DNA of 64,000 nucleotides from Bog-756 sp963699345 (GCA_963699345.1 CAVOTL010000007.1:854834-918833); one strand, 5' to 3'. Counted from the first letter of the stretch, positions 32,788 to 42,269 are shown. Program-made: numbers and translations. Notes: a model not told the origin generated them from the letters alone.

Positions 32788-33633
32788 TCAGGGGTGCTGG
32801 CTGCTGACCGAGACCACCTCGCCGGTCATGAAGGTGGCGTACTCGCTGGCCAGGAACGCGATCACGTTGGCCACCTCCCACACCTCGGCCCCGCGTCCGA
32901 GGACCTCGCGGCGCGCCAGCTCGGCGAGTTCGTCGTCGGCCATGACCTTGTTGAGGAAGGGGTGGACGGCCAGACTCGGCGAGACGGCGTTGACGCGCAC
33001 CCCGTGCGGTGCGGCCTCCACCGCCGAACAGCGGGTCAGCGCCATGACCCCGGCTTTGGCCGCCGCGTAGTGGGCCTGCCCGGCCTGGGCCCGCCAACCC
33101 AGCACGCTGGCGTTGTTGACGATCACCCCGCCCCCGCCCCGGGCGTAGAAGTGGCGCAGTGCGGCCCGGGTGCACCGGAAGGTACCGGTGAGCGTGACGT
33201 CGAGCACGAGGTCCCACTGGTCGTCGGTCATGTCGACCACGTCGACCTGGCCACCGAGTCCGGCGTTGTTGACCGCCACGTCGAACCGGCCGTGTTCGGC
33301 CACGGCGGCGTCGTACAGCCCCTGGACCTGCTCCTCCACCGTCACGTTGCAGGGCACGGCGAGGGGCCGCACCCCGTTGGCGCCCGGCAGCTCGGCCAGT
33401 GCGTCCGCCGCCTCGCCCAGTCGGCGCTCGTGTGCGTCGGACACGACCACGGTGGCCCCCTCCTCGATGCACCGTTTGGCCGTGGCGAAGCCGATGCCGG
33501 TGCCGGCGGCCGCGGTCACCACCACGATCCGTCCCTCGAGCAGGCCGTGGCCGGCGGGGGGCACGGGTACGCCCACCGCTCCGGTCCGAGCTGAGGCCGG
33601 CACCACCGGCGCCTCGTTCGGTGCGTCGCTCAA
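32788..33633 (-). CDS. ipdF: SDR, IpdF-like (HIP pathway 3-hydroxyacyl/5-OH-HIP-CoA reductase)
   Basis: A 281-residue SDR with the unusual cofactor loop VVVTAAAGTGIGFATAKR in place of TGxxxGIG. The stretches SDAHERRLGE, VNNAGLGGQ, VIVNNASVLGWRAQAGQAHYAAAKAGVMALTRCSAVEAA and the end TGEVVSVSSQHP closely match Rv3559c/IpdF. IpdF oxidises 5-hydroxy-HIP-CoA during C/D-ring breakdown. The Tyr-Lys pair is YAAAK. A TTG start overlaps the fadE30-like stop as TTGA, so the two are coupled. Confidence 0.86.
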   Translation of the reverse strand: MSDAPNEAPVVPASARTGAVGVPVPPAGHGLLEGRIVVVTAAAGTGIGFATAKRCIEEGATVVVSDAHERRLGEAADALAELPGANGVRPLAVPCNVTVEEQVQGLYDAAVAEHGRFDVAVNNAGLGGQVDVVDMTDDQWDLVLDVTLTGTFRCTRAALRHFYARGGGGVIVNNASVLGWRAQAGQAHYAAAKAGVMALTRCSAVEAAPHGVRVNAVSPSLAVHPFLNKVMADDELAELARREVLGRGAEVWEVANVIAFLASEYATFMTGEVVSVSSQHP

Positions 33634-34820
33634 CGGAGGTCCCCCTTGGGCTCGGGCGGCAGGCCGAGGACCCGCTCGCCGATGATGTTCCTCTGGATCT
33701 CGTTGGAGCCGCCGTAGATCGTTTCGGAACGGCTGAACAAGAAGGTGCGCTGGAACGCGTCCAGCTCGTAGGGTGCGGCCTCGACGACCAGTCCGGCCGG
33801 GCCCCGGACGTCCATGGCCAGCTCGCCCAGGCGCTGGTGCCACGACGCCCAGAACAGCTTGATGATCGAGGCCTCGGGCGGGGCGACCGGACCGTCGTAG
33901 CCCGACAGGCTGCGCAGCGTGTTGTACCGGAGCACCTCGAGCTCCGCGTACGAGCGGGCCAGGCGCTGGCGGACGACAGGGTCGGTGGCCCGACCGTTCC
34001 GGCGCGCCACCTCCACCAGGTGGTCGAGCTCGCGCCGGAACGAGAGCTGGTGGCCGAGCAGGCCCACACCGCGTTCGTAGGCCAGCGTGGCGAGGGCCAC
34101 CCGCCAGCCGTCGCCGGGCTCCCCCACCACCAGGTCCCGGGCCGTACGGGCGCCGTCGAAGAAGACCTCGTTGAACTCCGAGGTCCGGGTCAGCTGGGTG
34201 ATCGGCCGGATCTCGACCCTGGGCTGGTCCATCGGCACCAGCAGGTACGACAGCCCCTTGTGCCGCACCGATCCCGGTTCGGTGCGGCACACCACGAAAC
34301 ACCAGTCGGACTGGTGGGCCAGGGACGTCCACACCTTCTGGCCGGTGACGACCCACTCGTCACCGTCGAGCTCGGCCCGCGTGGCCACATTGGCGAGGTC
34401 GCTTCCGGCGCCTGGCTCCGAATAGCCCTGGCACCACAGCTCGCTGCCGTCCACGATGCGCGGCAGGAATCGGTCCTGTTGTTCCGGGGTCCCGTACTGG
34501 ATGAGCGTGGGACCGAGGAGTCCCTCCCCGAGGATGCTGACCCGGCCCGGTGCCCGGGCCTTCACGTACTCCTCGTTGAAGATGACCTGGTGGGCGATGG
34601 AGGCGCCACGGCCGCCGAACTCGACCGGCCATCCGAGGCACGTCCAGCCGCCGGCGGCGAGCTCCTTCTCCCACTCGAGGCGCACCTCGAACCCGAACGT
34701 CTCGTCGCCGGAGCCACCCCGACCTCCGAGGGCGGCGTACTCGCCGACCACGTGGTCGGACAACCACGTCCGGACCTCGGTGCGGAAGGCGTCGTCCTCG
34801 GGTCGGTCTCGAAGGTCCAT
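33630..34820 (-). CDS. fadE30: acyl-CoA dehydrogenase, FadE30-like
   Basis: A 396-residue acyl-CoA dehydrogenase. TCLGWPVEFGGRG, ILGEGLLGPTLIQYGTPEQQDRFLPRI, LWCQGYSEPGAGSDLANVATRAELDGDEWVVTGQKVWTSLAHQSDWCFV and IYGGSNEIQRNIIGERVLGLP follow FadE30 (Rv3560c). FadE30 introduces a double bond into 5-OH-HIP-CoA-derived acyl chain in the C/D-ring pathway. ATG 34820 is chosen by family length; an upstream in-frame TTG-containing extension is not supported. A TAACGT hexamer at 34862-34867 on the minus strand could be its -10. Confidence 0.86.
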   Translation of the reverse strand: MDLRDRPEDDAFRTEVRTWLSDHVVGEYAALGGRGGSGDETFGFEVRLEWEKELAAGGWTCLGWPVEFGGRGASIAHQVIFNEEYVKARAPGRVSILGEGLLGPTLIQYGTPEQQDRFLPRIVDGSELWCQGYSEPGAGSDLANVATRAELDGDEWVVTGQKVWTSLAHQSDWCFVVCRTEPGSVRHKGLSYLLVPMDQPRVEIRPITQLTRTSEFNEVFFDGARTARDLVVGEPGDGWRVALATLAYERGVGLLGHQLSFRRELDHLVEVARRNGRATDPVVRQRLARSYAELEVLRYNTLRSLSGYDGPVAPPEASIIKLFWASWHQRLGELAMDVRGPAGLVVEAAPYELDAFQRTFLFSRSETIYGGSNEIQRNIIGERVLGLPPEPKGDLR

Positions 34821-35176
34821 GGTGCGGGCGTCCAGTGCGGTCGGGGGTGAAATCTGACGCGACGTTAGCAAAGGGGGTTTCGGGGTCCTCCGGCCCGACC
34901 GACCCGGTTGCCCGCCGGTCCAGAGGGCACCGACGGCGTCGGCGCCCCGGTATCCTCCCTGGTCAGACCACCACGGTCGGCAACGGAGGGCCCACCCCCG
35001 CCAACGGAAGGGGTGTTGCCCCAGGGGTCGGGGACGGACCTCCGCCGGTTCCGGGAACGGCTCGTACCGCGGGCAACGGGAACAGCCGGGATCCGGTCGA
35101 CGTTGACCCCACTGATCGCAGCCGTGGCCGACCGGTGATTCCGGGCGGTGCGGCGACCACCAACGAAGGAGGGACC
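34821..35176. other. intergenic region between fadE30-like gene and msrB
   Basis: A 356-bp gap between divergent genes. On the plus strand TATCCT at 34951-34956 is a possible msrB -10, which would give a leader of about 215 nt. On the minus strand TAACGT at 34862-34867 could serve the fadE30-like gene. The msrB frame stays open across the gap, but its composition (Pro, Gly, Arg) does not look coding. I see no RNA gene or KstR2-type box by eye. Confidence 0.4.
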
Positions 35177-35602
35177 ATGAGCACCACCGACGAGCCCACG
35201 ACCGGTGAGAAGGTCGAGCTGACGGACGAGGAGTGGAAGGCCCGACTGACGCCGGAGCGCTACGCCGTCCTGCGTCAGAAGGGCACCGAGCCGGCCTGGT
35301 CGGGAGAGCTGCTCCACGTCGAGGGCTCGGGCATGTTCACGTGCGCCGGCTGTGGCGCCGAGCTGTTCCCGACCGATGCCAAGTTCGACTCCGGCTCCGG
35401 CTGGCCCAGCTTCACCCGGGCCCTGGCCGACGGCACGATCGTGGAACACGAGGACAAGTCGTTCGGTATGCGACGCACCGAGATCACCTGTGCCCGCTGC
35501 GGTGGTCACTTGGGCCACGTGTTCCCCGACGGGCCGGCGCCGACCGGTCTCCGCTACTGCGTGAACTCGCTCTCCTTGGAGTTCGAGCCGACCGAGGGCT
35601 GA
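35177..35602 (+). CDS. msrB: peptide-methionine (R)-S-oxide reductase MsrB
   Basis: A 141-residue MsrB. LTDEEWKARLTPERYAVLRQKGTEPAWSGELL is the N-terminal block, the zinc cysteines are CAGC and CARC, SGSGWPSFTRAL is the substrate loop, and GHVFPDGPAPTGLRYCVNSLSLEF has the catalytic Cys in RYCVNS. It repairs oxidised methionine residues in proteins. AAGGAGGG precedes ATG 35177. Confidence 0.95.
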   Translation: MSTTDEPTTGEKVELTDEEWKARLTPERYAVLRQKGTEPAWSGELLHVEGSGMFTCAGCGAELFPTDAKFDSGSGWPSFTRALADGTIVEHEDKSFGMRRTEITCARCGGHLGHVFPDGPAPTGLRYCVNSLSLEFEPTEG

Positions 35603-35632
35603 GTCCGGGCCGCCGACCCCAGCCCTCCCGCG

Positions 35633-35666
35633 CTCCGCCCCCGCCGTCGACCGGTCGGGGGCGGAG
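35633..35666. terminator. GC-rich hairpin after msrB
   Basis: CTCCGCCCCCG and CGGGGGCGGAG form an 11-bp perfect stem around a 12-nt loop, 30 bp after the msrB stop and before a convergent gene. No T-run follows; it likely ends or pauses transcripts from both sides. Confidence 0.6.
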
Positions 35667-35728
35667 CCGCGTCGAGGTCGGCGACGGGCCCGGGCCGGGA
35701 GGGGTGAACCGGCCCGGGCCGTCGAAGG

Positions 35729-35920
35729 TCACCGGGAGACCAGGCGCTCCTCGAGCAGCTCGAAGAGCGAGCCGAGCGAGTCGGCCTCCTCGTGTCCCCC
35801 GGCCCGGACGAGCAGGCGTCCGGCGTCGGCCAGGGCCTGACAGGCGCCGAAGGCCTCCTCCTTGGACAGGATCACCCGGACGCCGAAGTGCACCGGTCGC
35901 GGGCGCCGGCGCTCAGGCAC
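35729..35920 (-). CDS. small hypothetical protein coupled to ssb
   Basis: GTG 35920 lies inside the end of ssb (8-nt overlap), so ribosomes ending ssb could restart here. The product has 63 residues: a basic N-terminus (PERRRPRPVHFGVRV) and an amphipathic helix-rich remainder (SKEEAFGACQALADAGRLLVRAGGHEEADSLGSLFELLEERL). I do not recognise a domain. The acidic, helical half could be a protein-binding module for the SSB. Confidence 0.55.
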   Translation of the reverse strand: MPERRRPRPVHFGVRVILSKEEAFGACQALADAGRLLVRAGGHEEADSLGSLFELLEERLVSR

Positions 35921-36329
35921 CGGCTCCGTCCCCCGTGAAGGTGGCGCCTTCGCCCTCGGCGGCCGGCCGGACCACCCGGTGGACGTCCACGGTGGCGAAG
36001 CGCAGGGCCGGGCCGACCTCGTCGGCCACGATCTCGATCTTGAAGCGCCGGTCGCCGTCCTCGGTCTCCCAGCTCCGCTGCTCGAGACGGCCGGTCACGA
36101 TCACCCGCATCCCCTTGGTGAGGCTGAGGGCCACGTTCTCGGCCAGGTCCCGCCAGGCGACGACATCGAAGAAGGAGGTCGACTCCTCCCACTCGTTGGT
36201 CTCCCGGTTCTGCCACCGGCGGTTGGCGGCCACGCCGATGGTGCAGGTGGCCTGACCCTCGCGGGTGTAGCGGATCTCGGGGTCGCGGGTCAGGTTCCCC
36301 ACGATCGTGGTGGTGGTGGCACTGCTCAT
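35913..36329 (-). CDS. ssb: single-stranded DNA-binding protein (paralogue without acidic tip)
   Basis: A 138-residue OB-fold SSB. TTIVGNLTRDPEIRYTREGQATCTIGVAANRRWQNRETNEWEESTSFFDVVAWRDLAENVALSLTKGMRVIVTGRLEQRSWETEDGDRR covers the whole OB fold. The C-terminus ends in GDGAGA and lacks the DDDxPF tip used by the main SSB to recruit partners. It is thus probably a second, SsbB-like protein rather than the replication SSB, or its tip function is met otherwise. It also lies outside the rpsF-rpsR context. Confidence 0.9.
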   Translation of the reverse strand: MSSATTTTIVGNLTRDPEIRYTREGQATCTIGVAANRRWQNRETNEWEESTSFFDVVAWRDLAENVALSLTKGMRVIVTGRLEQRSWETEDGDRRFKIEIVADEVGPALRFATVDVHRVVRPAAEGEGATFTGDGAGA

Positions 36330-36526
36330 TGGTCCGTCCCATCTGCACCGGAGTGCGTCGCCGTCCCGCTGCAGAGCGTCGGACGGGCCACCCGGTCGGG
36401 GGGCGTCGCCACCCTGCGCCGGTCACCTTGTCCGACACCTGGCCGACACCTGGCTGCCTCCTTGCTGCCTCGGGCCGATCCGGTCGGACGGCGTCCGGGC
36501 ACTGACCGACCGGCGGGCGCACGCGC

Positions 36527-37578
36527 CTAGGTGGCGTCGTCCGCGGTCGGTTCCGGGCGCCCGACCCCGGATGGCAGGCGGAACAGTTGGTGGCCCACGT
36601 CGAGCAGGACGACGTAGACGACGACCACACCGATCACGCCGTAGGCGCCGATCACCACCAGGTTCGAGGCGATGGCCGTCGAAGCGAAGTAGGCGATGCC
36701 CCGAGCCGCCGCCGTCCCGGCGCCCGACGGGAGCCACGGGCCGATGTCCCTCCAGAACGGCGGGAGCAGCTGCCACGCGTACGGCCCGCCGGCGCTCGGG
36801 TTGCCCAGGACCACGAACAGGATGATCGCCAGGCCGATGCCGACCGTCCCCGCCACCACCAGCAGGGCCATGGCGAAGGCGCCGGAACAGAAGATCACGA
36901 GGGCGCCGAGCAGCCCGAGCTGGAGCGTGGGACCGGGCAGGGCGTGGAGCACGGGGCCGACCACGACGGCGCCGGCCAACCCCGTGACGAGCGCATAGAC
37001 GGCGATCGCCGCCAGGCGCAGCGTCGCCCCCGGGCATTGGCGGGACGGGAGCCGGTGCTGATGCCGAGGATCGAGGCCACCAGGTAGCCCCCGACGATCC
37101 AGCCGATGACCAGGTAGAAGGAGGTCAGGCCGTTGCGATCGCCGGATGACGGCGGCCGGATGTCGCGTACGACGATGGTCCGGTGCAGGTGGGTGGCGAC
37201 CTGGTCCAGGACGTCGGTGACCGCCACCGCGGCGGACACCCCCGAGGCGCTCGCCTCCAGCAGCTGCTCGCGGGTGGCGGAGGGATCGACCACCAGGACC
37301 CCGAACACCTCCCGACGCAGCAGCTGGCGGGTTCCGGCGGCCACCGAGTCCGCCGCCGTCGCCTGGAGCGGATGCCCGTCGATCCCGTTCAGTGCCTGCA
37401 GCAGGGCCGGTCGGTCGGCCGCCGGGGCGACCACGGCGACGGGCAGGCCGTGGGGCTCGGGGTGGTGGAACGCCCCGACGTAGGACGTGATGAAGGCCAC
37501 CTGGATGAAGGCCACCCCGATGACCAGGAACACCGCCCGCGGGGTGACGGCGTCCCGGAACTCGTCACGGAATCCCAT
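36527..37578 (-). CDS. ABC-2/YhgE-like membrane protein (frameshifted)
   Basis: The N-terminal part from ATG 37578 has one membrane helix (AVFLVIGVAFIQVAFITSYVGAF) and an outside loop (LPVAVVAPAADRPALLQALNGIDGH, LRREVFGVLVVDPS). A second helix, YLVIGWIVGGYLVASILGI, leads to SRPANARG. The frame then changes to ATLRLAAIAVYALVTGLAG and gives about four more helices. A GGGGG run near 37032 that should hold six G explains the shift. The layout, one TM, large loop, then five TM, fits YhgE/Pip-like or ABC-2 permease-type proteins. No ATPase lies beside it. Confidence 0.65.
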
Positions 37579-37767
37579 CCGGGGTGTCTCGCGCTCGACT
37601 CACCGTCGTGCAGTCTCCCCCACCCGGCCCGACGAGGAGGATGACCCGGCCACCGGTGGCGGTCGGTACGATTGGCCGTTCGCCCGGGCCGACTCCCGTC
37701 CGGGAGGGCATCCCCGCCCACGACCCGGCCGGCCACCGCCACCGTCACCGCTGCAAAGGACTCCGCC

Positions 37768-38940
37768 ATGCCACCGACGCCGACCGGGCCGCTCCAGGGC
37801 GTCCGGGTGCTCGACCTCAGCTCGGTCGTCATGGGCCCGCTGGCCACCCAGATCCTCGGCGACCTCGGAGCGGACGTCATCACCGTGGAGGACCCCCGCG
37901 GGACGCTCAGCCGGGTGATGACCGCCGGCCCGGTGCCCACCCTGTCCGGCCTGGCCCTCAACCTCCTCCGCAACAAGCGGAACGTCATCCTCGACCTGAA
38001 GGACCCCGAGGGCCGGCGCGAGGCCCTCGACATCGCGTCCACGGTCGACGCGGTGGTCACCAATCTCCGGCCCGGCACGCTCGCCCGGCTCGGCATGGCC
38101 TACGAGGACGTCGCGGGCCGTCCGCGAGGACGTCGTCTACTGCCAGGCCCAGGGCTACCCCTCGGACTCGCCCGCCGCCGACGCCCCGGCGTACGACGAC
38201 GTCATCCAGGCCGGCTCGGGCATTCCCGACACGTTCCGTCGCATGGACGGCGAGCCCGTCCTGGTGCCCACCCTGGTGGCCGACAAGGTGAGCGGGCTGA
38301 CCATCGCCTACGCCGTCCTGGCCGCCCTCTTCGAGCGGGAGCGGACCGGCCGGGGCCAGCGGATCGAGGTCCCCATGATCGACGTCATGACGGCCTTCAC
38401 CCTCGTCGAACACGCCGGGCCGGCCACCACCGTGCCACCCCTCGGGCCGCCCGGGCTACGGCCGGATCCTCAACCCCGAGCGCAAGCCGCAGCGCACCGC
38501 CGACGGCTGGATCAACGTGCTGGCCTACACCCGCCAGAACTACGAGGACCTGTTCGCCGAGGCCGGTCGGCCGGACCTCGCCGACGACGAGCGCATCCAC
38601 TCCGCCCGGTCCCGCATCACCCACGCCGACAGCCTCTACCGCGACGTGGCGAGCGTGCTCACCGCCCGGACCACGGCCGAGTGGCTGGAGTTCTGCGGCC
38701 GCGTCGGCATCCCGGCGTCGCCCGGTGCCGACCCTCGAGGAGCTCGTCGACGCCCTCCCCGAGGACGACCACCCGCTGGCCGGTCGCTACAAGGTCATCC
38801 CCCAACCCGTCCGCTTCGCCAACCATCCGGGCCCGACGGTCCGCCGCCACGCCGCGGTCAGCGGTGAGCACACCGACGAAGTGCGCGCCGAGGTGGCGGC
38901 CCGGCGGGCCGGACACCGACCCGACGAGGAGGAACGATGA
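37768..38940 (+). CDS. CoA-transferase family III (CaiB/BaiF), three frameshifts
   Basis: LQGVRVLDLSSVVMGPLATQILGDLGADVITVEDP is the CaiB/BaiF start and TVDAVVTNLRPG follows. The frame changes near 38115 (to VREDVVYCQAQGY), near 38445 (to GYGRILNPERKPQRTADGWINVLAYTRQNYEDLF) and near 38730 (to VPTLEELVDALPEDDHPLAGRYKVIPQPVRF). Each shift is explained by one extra G (GCGGGCC, CCCGGGC, CCCGGTG). Joined, the protein has about 388 residues, close to the family norm of 400. It moves CoA between carboxylic acids. Its stop overlaps the enoyl-CoA hydratase start as ATGA. Confidence 0.78.
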   Translation: MPPTPTGPLQGVRVLDLSSVVMGPLATQILGDLGADVITVEDPRGTLSRVMTAGPVPTLSGLALNLLRNKRNVILDLKDPEGRREALDIASTVDAVVTNLRPGTLARLGMAYEDVAGRPRGRRLLPGPGLPLGLARRRRPGVRRRHPGRLGHSRHVPSHGRRARPGAHPGGRQGERADHRLRRPGRPLRAGADRPGPADRGPHDRRHDGLHPRRTRRAGHHRATPRAARATAGSSTPSASRSAPPTAGSTCWPTPARTTRTCSPRPVGRTSPTTSASTPPGPASPTPTASTATWRACSPPGPRPSGWSSAAASASRRRPVPTLEELVDALPEDDHPLAGRYKVIPQPVRFANHPGPTVRRHAAVSGEHTDEVRAEVAARRAGHRPDEEER

Positions 38941-39717
38941 CCCGCTCCGACGCCACCGAGGCCTTCGCCGACGTGACCGTCCGTCTCGACGACGGCCACG
39001 TGGCCGAGGTGGAGATGCACCGTCCGCCGGCCAACTTCTTCGACACCGCGCTCCTGGCCGGCGTGGTGGAGGCCGTGGCCTGGGCCGAGGCCCGCGGCGC
39101 GAGGGCGGTCGTCCTGTGCTCGGAGGGACGCCACTTCTGCGCCGGACTCGACTTCGGAGCGTCGGGTCGGCCCGAACCCGACGCTCTCGCCACCCTGTAC
39201 GACACCGCCTCCCGGCTCGTCGACGGACCGCTGCCACTGGTGGCCGCCGTCCAGGGGTCGGCCATCGGGGGCGGACTCGGCCTCGCGCTGGCGGCCGACT
39301 TCCGGGTCGGCGCCCCGTCGAGCCGGTTCGCCGCCAACTTCGCCCGCCTCGGGTTCCACCAGGGCTTCGGCATCTCCTTGACCCTGCCCGCCACGGTCGG
39401 CCGCCAGCGGGCCCTCGAGCTCCTCACCACGGCCCGGCGCATCGACGGGCAGCGAGGCACTGGCCATCGGACTGTGCGACCGCCTGGACGACGATCCGCG
39501 GGCCGGCGCCCGGGCGCTGGCCGCCGAGATCGCCGGGTCGGCCCCGAAGGCCGTGCGGTCGATCCGCGCCACGCTGCGGGCCGACCTCGTGGACCGGTTC
39601 GGCGCCATGGTGGACCACGAGCGGACCGAGCAGCTGCACCTGATGGACACCGCCGACTTCCGTGAGGGCATCGACGCGTCGCTGGCCCGCCGCGACCCGG
39701 TGTTCCGGGGCGAGTAG
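38937..39717 (+). CDS. enoyl-CoA hydratase/isomerase, frameshifted
   Basis: About 259 residues if joined. HFCAGLDFGAS and AAVQGSAIGGGLGLALAADFRVGAPSSRFAANFARLGFHQGFGISLTLPATVGRQRALELLTTARRIDG cover the crotonase CoA and oxyanion loops. After a shift near 39447 (one extra base in GGGCAGC) the tail resumes as EALAIGLCDRLDDDPRAGARALAAEIAGSAPKAVRSIR. It hydrates or isomerises an enoyl-CoA. It is coupled to the CoA-transferase. The glutamate of classical hydratases is not clearly seen at the second position, so isomerase or another crotonase activity is possible. Confidence 0.78.
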
Positions 39718-39721
39718 GCGA

Positions 39722-40336
39722 CTACCCGCCGGCCAGGTCGCGGGCCAGGTCGGCCCGGGTGGCGTCCGACAGCACCACGCCGGGGCGACCCTGGGGATAC
39801 TCCTGGTGGTCGACGAGCAGCGTCACCGGTCCCGCCTCGAACGCCGCGACCTCCCCGGGGCCGAACGGGAAGCGCACGTAGTGCACCGCCGAGGTGACGG
39901 TCTCTCGGGTCAGCTGGCTCTCGTGCTCCTGGTCCGGCACCGACCGCACGGTGCGGCGGTGGGTGCCGTCGCCGATCTCCAGCGCCACGGACCGCTCGAT
40001 ACCCACCAGGCGGGGGAGCCACGTCCGCAGCTCGTCCTCCGTGGTGAGCTCGAGGAACAGGGTGGCGGACAGCTCCCCGGGCCCGGGCAGCAGCCGGTTG
40101 TAGACATCGAGCTCGTGCTGGATCTGCTCGTCGGTCGTCATGCGCTCGGCCCGGGCCATCTCCTGGATCTGGAACCGCATCGTCATGCGGCTCTCGAAGG
40201 TCAGGGTGACGACCGGTCCGATGCTGAGGCGCCGGAGCTTCTTGTGGGCGATGACGGCGCGCCGGAAGTCGTCGCGCTCCCGCTCGTAGGCGCGCTGGTC
40301 GGCGATGTCGTCGAGGGTGAGGGGGCGGGCGTTCAC
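39722..40336 (-). CDS. DUF3501 family protein
   Basis: A 204-residue protein with the DUF3501 pattern: LTLDDIADQRAYERERDDFRRAVIAHKKLRRLSIGPVVTLTFESRMTMRFQIQEMARAERM, then YNRLLPGPGELSATLFLELT and VHYVRFPF. The GTG start overlaps the Fe-S protein stop as GTGA. DUF3501 genes are known beside rubrerythrin and this type of Fe-S protein. Its task is not known. It is the last gene of that run and ends 4 nt from the convergent hydratase. Confidence 0.88.
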   Translation of the reverse strand: MNARPLTLDDIADQRAYERERDDFRRAVIAHKKLRRLSIGPVVTLTFESRMTMRFQIQEMARAERMTTDEQIQHELDVYNRLLPGPGELSATLFLELTTEDELRTWLPRLVGIERSVALEIGDGTHRRTVRSVPDQEHESQLTRETVTSAVHYVRFPFGPGEVAAFEAGPVTLLVDHQEYPQGRPGVVLSDATRADLARDLAGG

Positions 40337-41673
40337 GACGGCTCCTCGGGGATGCCGTAGGCCCGGGCCATCAGCTGGATCGGATGGACGGGACGGGTGC
40401 CGGTCTCCTGCTCGATGGAGCCGTTGGCCAGGTGGCAGTCGCCGCACACCACGTCGTTGCCGGCCGCCCGGATCTCCTTGGCCATGGGGGCGGCCACCTT
40501 CCGGGCCAGCTCGTAGTGGTCGGCGCGGTAGCCCCAGGTGCCGTCGATGCCCGAGCACCGCTGCACGAGGGTCGCCTTGATGCCGGCCACCTTCAACAGG
40601 TCACGGCTCTTCAGCCCGATGTGCTGGGCCTGGAGGTGGCAGGCCACGTGGTACGTGACCTGGTCCGGCACCGCTCCGGTGTCGCGGCCGGTGAAGTCGG
40701 TGTCGAGCTCGGTGTCCGCTCCCCGGTGGAGGGCCATCAGGTACTCGGCCGGGTCGGACGTGTGGTCGGCCACCAGCTGCGCGTCCGCGGCCAGCGGGGT
40801 GCGCTCGAGGTAGAGGGGGTAGTCGCGACGGACGACGTAGGCACACGTCGGCTGCGCCACCACGACCTCCTTGCCCCGGCGCACCTCGGCGGCCAGCGCC
40901 GCCACGTTGCGCTCGGCCGCCTTGGTGAACTCCTTGATGTTCCCCTGGTGGAGCCACGGTGCGCCGCAGCACTTCGTCCCCTCGGGCAGTGAGCACGAGA
41001 CGCCGTTGCGCTCGTAGACCTTCACCAGGTCCTGGCCGATGGCCGGCTCCATGTACTCGATGAAACAGGTCGGGAAGACCGACACCTCCCCCCGGGAAGG
41101 GCCGGCGACGAAGGCCCGGGGTCCCCGTTCGGCGCCCCGCCGCCGGAACCACGTCGAGAAGCGGGTCCGGGCGTACGGAGGCAGCAGGCGCTCGGAGGCC
41201 ATGCCCGCCGTCTTCTCCATCACGTTGCGGGCCCACGACCCGGGGGTGCCGATGATGGCGTTGACCACGGGGGCAGCCGCGGTCGACAACCGTCCCAGGA
41301 GGTCGGTGCGGCCGAGCACCTGGTCGGTCACCCGCTCGCGCACCGGCTCGCCCTGGGCATGGCGGACGGCGTGGGCCCGCATCATCAGCCGTGGGAAGTC
41401 GAGCTGCCACTCATGGGGCGGGACGTAGGGGCACTTCGGGTAGCAGAGCTTGCACTGGTAGCACTCGTCGACCACCCGGTCCTGGTCGGCCGCCGTCAGG
41501 GCCGACACGTCGCCGTCGTTGGCGTCGACGAGATCGAACAGGGTCGGGAACGACGGGCAGAGGTTGAAGCACAGGCGGCACCCGTGGCAGAGATCGAAGA
41601 CGCGCTCGAGCTCGACGCGGAGATCGGACTCGTCGAGGTAGGCGGGGTCGTCGGGGGTGTAGGTCGTGGTCAT
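40333..41673 (-). CDS. (Fe-S)-binding oxidoreductase, HdrD/GlpC-like
   Basis: A 446-residue protein. Two 4Fe-4S motifs sit at the N-terminus: CHGCRLCFNLCP near 40 and CYQCKLCYPKCP near 83. Two CCG-type cysteine-rich modules follow, with CFIEYMEP and GTKCCGAPWLHQGN, and YHVACHLQAQ with VQRCSGIDGTWG. The same layout occurs in heterodisulfide reductase subunit D and GlpC, so it passes electrons between quinones and a thiol or protein partner. Its genetic partners, erythrin and DUF3501, suggest a role in peroxide or iron stress. Confidence 0.88.
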   Translation of the reverse strand: MTTTYTPDDPAYLDESDLRVELERVFDLCHGCRLCFNLCPSFPTLFDLVDANDGDVSALTAADQDRVVDECYQCKLCYPKCPYVPPHEWQLDFPRLMMRAHAVRHAQGEPVRERVTDQVLGRTDLLGRLSTAAAPVVNAIIGTPGSWARNVMEKTAGMASERLLPPYARTRFSTWFRRRGAERGPRAFVAGPSRGEVSVFPTCFIEYMEPAIGQDLVKVYERNGVSCSLPEGTKCCGAPWLHQGNIKEFTKAAERNVAALAAEVRRGKEVVVAQPTCAYVVRRDYPLYLERTPLAADAQLVADHTSDPAEYLMALHRGADTELDTDFTGRDTGAVPDQVTYHVACHLQAQHIGLKSRDLLKVAGIKATLVQRCSGIDGTWGYRADHYELARKVAAPMAKEIRAAGNDVVCGDCHLANGSIEQETGTRPVHPIQLMARAYGIPEEPS

Positions 41674-41814
41674 GGCTGGAGTCCGTCCGGATGGTCGGGG
41701 GGGGCGGGGCCGGGAGCGGGTGGTACCGGGCCGCCCGCTTCCGGCCACCCCACCCACCCACCGCGGGTGCTCCCCTGCCGGCCCCGGGAGGTTCCCCGGG
41801 ACCGGCGGGAGCGG

Positions 41815-42234
<420 letters not shown>

Positions 42235-42269
42235 GGTGTTCCTTTCTGGTCGGGTGGTGATGGGTTGGG

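Noticed and set aside
31082..34069. Open frame of 995 codons on the minus strand
   Set aside because: Only the part after 32734 is a ligase; upstream it crosses the ipdF- and fadE30-like genes in the wrong frame.
34835..35176. N-terminal extension of MsrB
   Set aside because: The frame is open but rich in Pro, Gly and Arg. A strong AAGGAGGG sits right before ATG 35177, and MsrB of 141 residues is complete.
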